From Micavibrio_B sp044238965 (GTDB lineage: Bacteria > Pseudomonadota > Alphaproteobacteria > Micavibrionales > Micavibrionaceae), in NCBI GenBank assembly GCA_044238965.1, contig JBIICJ010000055.1:1-9361 (forward strand): a stretch of 9,361 nt of DNA, given 5' to 3'. Positions 1-5,621 of this stretch are shown here, in pieces; within the stretch, counting starts at the first letter, position 1, and every line of letters begins with the position of its first letter. The notes below the pieces were generated by a model. It saw only the letters and a list, made by a program, of their open reading frames with translations. It made no database searches and was not told where the DNA came from. The position numbers and the translations under genes are program-made.

Positions 1-1
1 A

Positions 2-457
2 TCTATATTTGGTGGTACCAAAGATGATAAAACCAAACTTCATCAACAATTAATATTTTTTGTTGAGGATGCTATCGCTAATAATGACCATGCAGAATTA
101 TCCTTTTTATTAGGTCATAAAGAGATGATTGATGTTCTAAAACAAAGCAAGGCAATGGGGATCAGAGAATTTGAAAGAATTTTATTAAGCGTTGCGGGAT
201 CTTCACATTCACAATGGGGGCGCAAGACGCCAGATATAGATATGGTAACGGCAGAGCTTCTGATCAAAGCAGGTGCGAATACAAATAAACCTGCATATTG
301 GATTGGTGGCTTTGATGGCCCTATGGAATTTTATATTAAAGATACCTATGACACGACTGATGATAAACAAAATAAAGAGTATTCCGCTATTGAGGCGATC
401 AATCAAAGATACAATACAATCAGAGGAAAACTGGCTCAATTATTCCAGCCTATTTAA
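2..457 (+). CDS. 3' part of an unidentified gene, possibly ankyrin-repeat-like (5' end outside window)
   Basis: The frame is open from the window edge to a TAA stop, giving about 151 residues; the true start lies upstream. An internal ATG at 125 is probably not the start, because the same frame continues upstream with protein-like sequence. The stretch ending in ELLIKAGANTNKPA resembles the second helix and turn of an ankyrin repeat (LLxxGAdxN), and the upstream part (AELSFLLGHKEMIDVL) could be another degenerate helix pair. Ankyrin repeats mediate protein-protein contacts, so no enzymatic role can be read from this fragment. The C-terminal third (GGFDGPMEFYIKDTYD onward) matches no motif I recognise. 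A strong terminator follows 13 bases after the stop, so this gene ends its own transcription unit. The coding call is fairly secure; the ankyrin assignment is tentative. Confidence 0.72.
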   Translation, partial: SIFGGTKDDKTKLHQQLIFFVEDAIANNDHAELSFLLGHKEMIDVLKQSKAMGIREFERILLSVAGSSHSQWGRKTPDIDMVTAELLIKAGANTNKPAYWIGGFDGPMEFYIKDTYDTTDDKQNKEYSAIEAINQRYNTIRGKLAQLFQPI

Positions 458-470
458 AAATCAAATTCAC

Positions 471-499
471 AAAAACGGGGCCCAACGGCTCCGTTTTTT
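471..499 (+). terminator. Rho-independent terminator of the upstream partial gene
   Basis: A 12-base-pair stem (471-482 with 487-498, one G-U pair) closes a 4-base CAAC loop. The core is GC-rich (ACGGGGCC against GGCTCCGT) and the 3' arm ends in six T residues at 494-499. It lies 13 bases after the stop of the partial gene and 38 bases before the cytosine deaminase start, so it separates the two units. Confidence 0.88.
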
Positions 500-537
500 A
501 TTGACCTTTAACTTAAGAATATGGCAATCTCTGGCTC

Positions 538-1056
538 ATGAAAACAACGTCAAAACTGATCGAACTCACCTCATCCACTCTGCGCGATTATGATCATCAA
601 TTTATGGAACGCGCCTATCAATTGGCGTTGAAGGGATATAACGAAGGTGGATGCCCCATCGGGTCTGTTTTGATAGCGGATGAAACGCAAGAAATATTGG
701 GCGAAGGCCATAATATGCGCGTGCAAGAAAACAACCCCATCATTCATGGTGAAATGTCGGCGATACGCGCGGCAGGTGCCCGCCCCCACTATAATGGTAC
801 AACAATTTACACAACGCTCAGTCCGTGCATGATGTGCGCGGGTACAATTTTTCAATTCAACATTCCGCGCGTTGTTGTGGGTGATGTTGAAAATTCAGAT
901 GGCAATGTCACATTTCTGCGTGAACGCGGCGTTGAGGTTGTGATTTTACCGCACCAAGGGTGCATTGATTTAGTCAAAAAATTCCGTGAGGAAAAACCAC
1001 AATTATGGTCAGAAGATTGGGGGCAAGAATATTGCCCGCATAAACATTCATCGTAA
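538..1056 (+). CDS. Cytosine deaminase, fungal FCY1-like, zinc-dependent CDA fold
   Basis: It probably hydrolyses cytosine to uracil and ammonia in the cytoplasm. The 172-residue protein has the zinc deaminase motifs HGE (His70, Glu72) and PCMMC (Cys97, Cys100). It matches remembered yeast cytosine deaminase along its length: EGGCPIG (36-42), GEGHNMR (55-61), TTIYTTLSPC (88-97), IPRVVVG (109-115), RGVEVVI (130-136) and KPQLWSED (153-160). By that comparison Asn59 and Asp160 are the pyrimidine-binding residues and Glu72 the proton shuttle. The C-terminal WSED block favours a free-base deaminase over the tRNA adenosine deaminase TadA, which shares the zinc motifs. The position of yeast Phe114, an active-site gate, appears to be Ser120. 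No Shine-Dalgarno is visible before ATG 538; Met23 (604) also lacks one and would cut into the first helix. A nucleoside hydrolase gene follows after 23 bases, consistent with a salvage operon. Guanine deaminase is a less likely alternative. Confidence 0.87.
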   Translation: MKTTSKLIELTSSTLRDYDHQFMERAYQLALKGYNEGGCPIGSVLIADETQEILGEGHNMRVQENNPIIHGEMSAIRAAGARPHYNGTTIYTTLSPCMMCAGTIFQFNIPRVVVGDVENSDGNVTFLRERGVEVVILPHQGCIDLVKKFREEKPQLWSEDWGQEYCPHKHSS

Positions 1057-1079
1057 CATTTAACAAAGGACTGCGTAAC

Positions 1080-2045
1080 ATGAGTAAAACAAAAGTAATT
1101 ATTGATTGTGACCCAGGATGTGATGATGCCATCGCTTTGGCTGCTGTCCTTACCGATCCAAAATTTGATGTTATTGGTATCACCAGTATCGGCGGCAATG
1201 TTAACCCCCAAAAAACAAAACGAAATGCGCTTGGTATTGCTGATTTAGTTGGTCGTCATGATGTGCCAATTATCGCAGGAGCTAAGAAACCTTTGGTAAA
1301 ACCCATGGTTGATGCCAGTGATGTTCACGGTGAAACAGGCGTTGATGGTTTAAAAATGGATTTTAATGCGATTGCAAATTTAGAATCTAAACAACCACAA
1401 CAACATGCCGTTGATTTTATTTTAGAACAATCAAGAAAGTATAATGGCGAATTAAATTTGATTGTCATTGGCCCGATGACCAATATCGCCATGGCATTAC
1501 AAAAGGATAAAACACTTCCAACGCGCATTCAATCATTGACAATTATGGGCGGCGCATTTGGCGACCCTACGGGGAATATGGGCGAAACATTACATGCAGA
1601 ATTTAATGTATATTGTGATCCGCACGCAGCTAAAATTACATTAGATGCATTTCAACAAGCACGTGTTCCGAGCAAAATTATGCCTCTCGATGTCACACAT
1701 AAATTTTTACAAGATGCTGATTTCCGCGAATGGTTAGCGTCACTATCACCTCAAGGTGAAAATTTTGCGAACATGCTCAAACATTATGCGGAGGGATATC
1801 CTGGACTTCCAACATCAGATGCTGGCAAATCGCCATTGCATGATTTCCACACAATCGCCTCTTTCTTAAATCCTGATATGTATACATGGGATCGTGGGTT
1901 TGTTGATGTTGTTCCCGATGGTGCATGGGATGGTCAAACCATTTTGTCGCGGTCTTACAAATGGAATACACAAGTCGCAAGTGATGTTAACAGAGACCAA
2001 TTTTTAAAGGTTTTAAAAGGCTCATTGACCCAAGCTCTAGGTTAA
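1080..2045 (+). CDS. Nucleoside hydrolase (inosine-uridine-preferring family)
   Basis: It cleaves the N-glycosidic bond of ribonucleosides to give ribose and a free base. The 321 residues are normal for the family. The N-terminus carries the calcium-binding signature DCDPGCDD (9-16), giving Asp11, Asp15 and Asp16 as the ion and ribose ligands. Further family marks are GGN (38-40), HGETGVDG (83-90), GPMTNIAMAL (131-140), MGGAFGDPTGN (156-166), AEFNVYCDP (173-181, with Glu174 and Asn176 as ribose contacts) and LHDF (253-256). His254 matches the position of the His that protonates the leaving base in the Crithidia enzyme. Start ATG 1080 has an AAAGGA ribosome site at 1065-1070. The gene follows the cytosine deaminase by 23 bases and ends at a strong terminator, so the pair probably forms one transcript running cytidine to cytosine to uracil. 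Substrate preference cannot be read from sequence alone; the deaminase neighbour suggests pyrimidine nucleosides. Confidence 0.93.
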   Translation: MSKTKVIIDCDPGCDDAIALAAVLTDPKFDVIGITSIGGNVNPQKTKRNALGIADLVGRHDVPIIAGAKKPLVKPMVDASDVHGETGVDGLKMDFNAIANLESKQPQQHAVDFILEQSRKYNGELNLIVIGPMTNIAMALQKDKTLPTRIQSLTIMGGAFGDPTGNMGETLHAEFNVYCDPHAAKITLDAFQQARVPSKIMPLDVTHKFLQDADFREWLASLSPQGENFANMLKHYAEGYPGLPTSDAGKSPLHDFHTIASFLNPDMYTWDRGFVDVVPDGAWDGQTILSRSYKWNTQVASDVNRDQFLKVLKGSLTQALG

Positions 2046-2059
2046 AAGAAATATTATTT

Positions 2060-2098
2060 AAAATCGGGCTTTATCAATATGGTAAAGCCCGATTTTTT
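2060..2098 (+). terminator. Rho-independent terminator of the salvage operon
   Basis: A 14-base-pair perfect stem (2060-2073 with 2083-2096) has the core ATCGGGCTTTA against TAAAGCCCGAT. It can extend inward by three more pairs, one of them G-U, leaving a 3-base loop. A run of six T residues (2093-2098) ends the 3' arm. It starts 14 bases after the nucleoside hydrolase stop. Confidence 0.92.
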
Positions 2099-2142
2099 AT
2101 GCCCAGCTTGTAACTTTTTCATCAAAAAATAAGAAATCTATG

Positions 2143-2168
2143 TGAACCAATTTGCTACCTCATTCGTA
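2143..2168 (+). promoter_or_regulatory. Candidate ECF-type sigma promoter upstream of rpoH
   Basis: TGAAC at 2143-2147 and CGTA at 2165-2168 are separated by 17 bases. The alphaproteobacterial EcfG general stress promoter is about GGAAC, 16-17 bases, then CGTT, so this matches four of five and three of four positions. Related ECF sigma factors also use AAC-containing -35 elements. Its position about 80 bases before the rpoH start fits, and ECF control of rpoH genes is known in proteobacteria. The match is short and could be chance. I see no good housekeeping-type TTGACA/TATAAT pair in the same gap. Confidence 0.3.
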
Positions 2169-2179
2169 TGAATAAGTAC

Positions 2180-2208
2180 AAAATTGGTGCCTATTAAGGG
2201 CCAATTTT
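2180..2208 (+). other. Inverted repeat in the rpoH 5' region, possible RNA hairpin
   Basis: AAAATTGG (2180-2187) can pair with CCAATTTT (2201-2208) across a 13-base loop. A third related copy, ACCAATTT (2146-2153), could instead pair with AAATTGGT (2181-2188). The three copies are therefore mutually exclusive partners, or binding sites for a regulator. The hairpin ends 24 bases before the AAGGAG ribosome site of rpoH (2233-2238). If transcription starts near 2175 it would sit at the 5' end of the message. The stem is AT-rich and weak, and no U-run follows, so it is not a terminator. Confidence 0.35.
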
Positions 2209-2245
2209 ATATGAAAACAAATAGATCACTACAAGGAGCATATTC

Positions 2246-3133
2246 ATGGCCTATCACATTGATCAAGAAACACAAAAGTCAAATTCTGACTATATTCGCC
2301 ATACTATGGCAGCCCCCATATTAGATAAAGGGCATGAGCAAGATTTAGCGCGTGCATGGCGCGACCACAAAGATGAGAAAGCTCTGCATGAACTCATCGA
2401 ATCCTACACACGTTTGGTTGTCGCGATGGCACACAAATTTAAGCATTACGGTTTGCCCTTAAGCGATTTAATCCAAGAAGGAAATATCGGATTATTATAC
2501 GCAGCCAATCGTTTTGAAGCCGACCGTGATATTCGTTTTTCAACATACGCATCATGGTGGATACGATCATCAATGCAAGATTACATTCTGCGGAACTGGT
2601 CGATTGTGCGCACTGGAAGCACATCAGCACAAAAATCTTTGTTCTTTAACCTACGACGTCTGCGCGCACGTATCGAAGGTGCAGCTGGTGAATTTGGCTT
2701 AACCAACCATGGCCGCACAGAAATCTCAAAGGCCTTAGGTGTTAGCATCAAAGATGTTGAATCAATGGAAGGTCGTTTAGGCGGTGATCAATCATTGAAT
2801 ATCAAAATCGCGAATGACAGTGATGATGAATATGGCGAATTTTTAGCTGATGATCGCCCCACCCCCGAAGATATCGTCATCGGTATGAAAGATGCGGAAT
2901 CGCGTTCAAAATGGCTTGCTTCTGCGTTAAACCAATTATCATCACGCGAACAAAAAATCATTCGTGATCGTCATTTAAAATATGAAACAGTGACACTCGA
3001 AGATTTGGGTAAAGAATTGGGCATCAGCAAAGAACGCGTGCGCCAACTTGAATTCCGCGCCATGGAAAAATTAAAGGATAGCTTGGTCGCAGGCGGACAA
3101 TTTAAACCAGACCAATTCAGTTTAGTTGCCTAA
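2246..3133 (+). CDS. rpoH: RNA polymerase sigma-32 (RpoH) family factor, RpoH2-like
   Basis: This alternative sigma factor directs RNA polymerase to heat-shock and related stress promoters. The 295 residues cover the usual layout. Region 2 (about 52-120) includes the core-binding DLIQEGNIGLL (74-84) and the -10 recognition block RFSTYASWWIRSSMQDYI (97-114). The RpoH-specific box QKSLFFNLR (129-137) sets it apart from RpoD and RpoS. The region 4.2 helix-turn-helix is TLEDLGKELGISKERVRQLE (250-269). RFSTYA, RNWSIVR and QKSLFFNLRRLR recall the RpoH2 group of Alphaproteobacteria, which serves oxidative or photo-oxidative stress, rather than RpoH1 with its typical RSWSLVK; this subgroup call is from memory. 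Start ATG 2246 has an excellent AAGGAG ribosome site (2233-2238) 7 bases upstream. The gene stands alone between a terminator and a convergent protease gene. A candidate ECF promoter and an inverted repeat precede it. Confidence 0.93.
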   Translation: MAYHIDQETQKSNSDYIRHTMAAPILDKGHEQDLARAWRDHKDEKALHELIESYTRLVVAMAHKFKHYGLPLSDLIQEGNIGLLYAANRFEADRDIRFSTYASWWIRSSMQDYILRNWSIVRTGSTSAQKSLFFNLRRLRARIEGAAGEFGLTNHGRTEISKALGVSIKDVESMEGRLGGDQSLNIKIANDSDDEYGEFLADDRPTPEDIVIGMKDAESRSKWLASALNQLSSREQKIIRDRHLKYETVTLEDLGKELGISKERVRQLEFRAMEKLKDSLVAGGQFKPDQFSLVA

Positions 3134-3149
3134 ATTCGTAATAGCATAA

Positions 3150-3179
3150 ATCCACATCTTTCCCCCTCAAGTTGTGGAT
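3150..3179 (-). terminator. Weak candidate terminator for the M48 protease gene
   Basis: ATCCACA (3150-3156) and TGTGGAT (3173-3179) form a 7-base-pair stem with a 16-base pyrimidine-rich loop (as read on the plus strand). On the minus strand the stem is followed by TTTATG, which is only a short U-run. It lies 10 bases beyond the protease stop. The long loop and poor U-tract make this uncertain. Confidence 0.25.
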
Positions 3180-3188
3180 CGGCAACAA

Positions 3189-4649
3189 TCAGGCGCCGCC
3201 TATAATCTTATAGGTGGCGCCTTTTGTTATGCCTTGGCCTGATGATAGTCCATTTAACGCGCGGAAACGTTCAACGCGCCCCGATGGCACATTCATACGG
3301 CTTGCCAACGTTTCAACCGTATCGACTGCACCCGCCGTCACAATTTGAATTTTTTGTTGGGTCACCCGCGCACGTTCTTCTTGGGACATTTGACGGAAAC
3401 TATAGGTTGTGCGTTTCATATTTTCGATGGTTGCCGATGATGCATTGGCAGGAAACGCCAATTGCATGCGAAATACTTCACGTGGCGACCATTGAATGGC
3501 AACCATTTGCACGCGCGCAGGACGACCACCAATCGTACCGTCAAAACCCGCCGTGGCAGCATCCAAACCATTAACAGCAATTGATTGTGGTGCTGATGTC
3601 ATTTTCCCTGCGAGCCATTCATTCGCCAAATAAGATGTCGGCGTTGATGATTGTGACGGTGCATTATCAACAATAATCACGCCCCCATCAGAACCGCTCG
3701 CTACAATTTGTTTGGGCTGGTTATCAACATTATATCCTTGCGGTATGGTGAATTGAAACCCAAGCTCAGGATGGTAAAATGTATTGCCGTTCACAAAACC
3801 CTCTTTGGCACTGCCGCCATAGGTCATGCCTGACAATATCGATTGATATTGTGCACGATTACGTGTTTTTGAGGCTTCGTATTTTGAGGCTTGATTAGAT
3901 GAAGCCGCAACGCGTTGCGGTGTGGGTGGGTGGGTTGCAAAATAATTTACGCCGCCATTAGGATTTTTTCCCGCCAAACGCGCTTCGGTGGAATTATATT
4001 GTTCCATATTCTGTAAGAATTCAGCAATCGCAAATGTGTCGTATCCCGCGCGCGATAAATAACGTACACCCAATTCATCAGCCTCATGTTCTTGCTCACG
4101 TGAATAGGAACTCATATATAAATTTGTACCCAAACCGACCGCACGCGATACATCCGCGCCGCCCACCGCTGCTGATAATACGGTTGCGCCTAATTGTGTT
4201 AACACACCTTGGGAATAGCGGGCAGCTTGGTGACGTCCTGTCACGTGACCAATTTCATGTGCGATAACGCCCGCAAGTTCAGCCTCATCATTCGCGACCG
4301 CCATCAAACCACGCGTTAAATAAATATATCCACCTGGTAAAGCAAAAGCATTCACCACAGGACTATCGAGCACAAAAAATTTATATGTCACATCGCCGCG
4401 TTCAGTATTTTTGGCAATATTTTGTCCAATCGAATTCACGTATGATTGTACGCGCGAATTTTGATAAATCCCCCCATATTCCTTGACGATTTTTTCATGT
4501 TCACTCGCCCCAACCGATGCCTCTGCCTCAGGTGACATTAACGCCGTAAATTGTTTTTGACCCGTAGCAGGATTGACCGAACAACCCGAAGCCGTGAATA
4601 AGATAAGGGTTAAACCAAGAAACAGATTGAAAAATTTTGCGTGTTGCAC
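3189..4649 (-). CDS. M48-family zinc metalloprotease lipoprotein with C-terminal LysM-like domain
   Basis: This is a probable periplasmic, membrane-anchored protease for envelope protein quality control, in the same broad group as BepA and LoiP. The N-terminus is a lipoprotein signal: a hydrophobic run at 8-20, then ASGC, with Cys23 as the lipidation site (Ala at -3 is tolerated but not ideal). The M48 catalytic domain spans about 35-250. It has the zinc motif HEIGH (131-135), the third ligand Glu189 in EHEADELG (187-194), the family motif VNAFALPGG (99-107), and HPPTPQR (240-246). Residues 285-420 resemble no domain I can name. The last 50 residues (about 434-484, QIVTAGAVDTVETLASRM and FRALNGL) look like a LysM-type peptidoglycan-binding tail. 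It has no TPR repeats, unlike BepA. The start is GTG, chosen because GGAG lies 8 bases upstream and gives an intact lipoprotein signal. The gene converges on rpoH and is divergent from the SNase-like gene. The exact substrate is unknown. Confidence 0.92.
   Translation of the reverse strand: MQHAKFFNLFLGLTLILFTASGCSVNPATGQKQFTALMSPEAEASVGASEHEKIVKEYGGIYQNSRVQSYVNSIGQNIAKNTERGDVTYKFFVLDSPVVNAFALPGGYIYLTRGLMAVANDEAELAGVIAHEIGHVTGRHQAARYSQGVLTQLGATVLSAAVGGADVSRAVGLGTNLYMSSYSREQEHEADELGVRYLSRAGYDTFAIAEFLQNMEQYNSTEARLAGKNPNGGVNYFATHPPTPQRVAASSNQASKYEASKTRNRAQYQSILSGMTYGGSAKEGFVNGNTFYHPELGFQFTIPQGYNVDNQPKQIVASGSDGGVIIVDNAPSQSSTPTSYLANEWLAGKMTSAPQSIAVNGLDAATAGFDGTIGGRPARVQMVAIQWSPREVFRMQLAFPANASSATIENMKRTTYSFRQMSQEERARVTQQKIQIVTAGAVDTVETLASRMNVPSGRVERFRALNGLSSGQGITKGATYKIIGGA
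3191..3225 (+). terminator. rpoH terminator embedded in the 3' end of the convergent M48 gene
   Basis: A 15-base-pair stem (3191-3205 with 3208-3222) is perfect except for one G-U pair at 3198/3215. The core is AGGCGCCGCC against GGTGGCGCCT, followed by a short T-run, CTTTTGTT. It lies 58 bases after the rpoH stop. On the minus strand the same bases encode the last residues of the protease (about GATYKIIGGA) and its TGA stop. No U-run follows on the minus strand, so it should act for rpoH only. Confidence 0.75.
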
Positions 4650-4657
4650 GATGATAA

Positions 4658-4661
4658 CTCC
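4658..4661 (-). promoter_or_regulatory. Ribosome binding site fixing the GTG start of the M48 gene
   Basis: On the minus strand GGAG is followed by 8 bases and then GTG at 4649. No in-frame ATG offers a better start. The site lies at the 5' edge of the divergent SNase-like gene: its last base is immediately before that gene's ATG at 4662. Confidence 0.7.
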
Positions 4662-5621
4662 ATGCGGTTATATCAAATAATTTATGGGCTCAGCTTTGCT
4701 TGCCTCTGCCTTCTTTTTACTCCAGTTATAGGGCTGGCGTCTAGTAGCGCCGCCCCATCTACCCACTCACAATATGTAACAAAACTTTCCGTGGTCAATG
4801 CACAGACTTTCCGTGACTTGCGTGCCATCACAACGCCCATCACGGCGCAAAAGGTGATTGATGCCGTCACGTTTCTTGGTACCGATAACCAAATTTACCG
4901 TTTGGCGGGGATTGATATTCCAAACCCAGAAAATGATGACGGCGCACGCGCAATTGATGCGCTTCGTGAATTAATCGAAGGCAAACCTCTACGCGGTTAC
5001 ATGAGCAAGAAAGACACCAAAGGTCGCACCAACCGCATGGGACAAATTATCATTCATGCCACCACAAAAAACAATGTGTGGGTACAAGGATATTTAATTG
5101 AGAATGGATTGGCGCGCGTCGCCACCACCATTAGCAATGCAGAGCAATCGGAAAATATGTTAGCTATCGAACAACAGGCACGCGCCGCAGGTATTGGTAT
5201 ATGGGCAAAAGATGAAACACGCGTTATCAGCAGTGACGAAGCCCTAAATCGTTTAAATTCATTTCAAATTGTCGAAGGCGTAGTGACATCTGTCGCCACC
5301 ATTCGTAACCAGATGTATTTAAATTTTGGTATTCGCGGGCAAAGTGATTGGCGCAAAGATTTCACGATTGGTATCTCACCTGCTCTGCGTAAATCACTCA
5401 CGCGTAAAAAAATCAATACGATGGAAATGCAAAATGCGCGTGTGCGCGTGCGCGGATGGGTACAAAATTATAATGGCCCATATATCGAGCTAACTCATCC
5501 CGAACAATTGGAATTATTATCAAAGGGAAGTGCATTACCGCAAGGCGCGATTGAAACGCCACAAATACCCGCCATTGCCACGCCAAAAATTGAAAAACCA
5601 ACTGTGAATAGCAATGAGTAA
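4662..5621 (+). CDS. Secreted SNase-like (thermonuclease-fold) protein with altered active site
   Basis: From ATG 4662 the protein has 319 residues. An alternative GTG at 4641 adds seven residues; neither start has a Shine-Dalgarno, and ATG gives a normal signal peptide (hydrophobic 4-22, likely cut after GLA at 25). An SNase-type OB fold spans about 62-184, with YRLAGIDIP (79-87), WVQGYLIENGLARV (140-153) and AAGIGIW (175-181). Aligned by eye with staphylococcal nuclease, the first catalytic Arg (Arg80) and the Asp of GIDIP (Asp85) are kept. The catalytic Glu43 position appears to be Asn88, and the second Arg (Arg87 of DKYGR) is Gln128 in NRMGQ. Nuclease activity is therefore doubtful. A second domain (about 203-288: FQIVEGVVTSV, YLNFG, RVRVRGWV, GPYIELTHPEQLELL) resembles the extension seen in alphaproteobacterial members and may be another OB-like fold. 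The gene overlaps pip by 8 bases. Its promoter probably lies inside the divergent M48 gene. Confidence 0.85.
   Translation: MRLYQIIYGLSFACLCLLFTPVIGLASSSAAPSTHSQYVTKLSVVNAQTFRDLRAITTPITAQKVIDAVTFLGTDNQIYRLAGIDIPNPENDDGARAIDALRELIEGKPLRGYMSKKDTKGRTNRMGQIIIHATTKNNVWVQGYLIENGLARVATTISNAEQSENMLAIEQQARAAGIGIWAKDETRVISSDEALNRLNSFQIVEGVVTSVATIRNQMYLNFGIRGQSDWRKDFTIGISPALRKSLTRKKINTMEMQNARVRVRGWVQNYNGPYIELTHPEQLELLSKGSALPQGAIETPQIPAIATPKIEKPTVNSNE

Noticed and set aside
501..529. A possible housekeeping promoter for the deaminase, starting with TTGACC at 501-506.
   Set aside because: At a 17-base spacing the -10 position reads GCAATC, which is a poor match, so the call would rest on the -35 element alone.
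273..593. A 106-residue plus-strand open frame.
   Set aside because: It runs through the strong terminator at 471-499 and overlaps both the upstream partial gene and the deaminase start in another frame; its composition resembles no protein family.
852..1211. A 119-residue minus-strand open frame across the deaminase-hydrolase junction.
   Set aside because: It lies antisense to two well-supported genes whose motifs explain the sequence.
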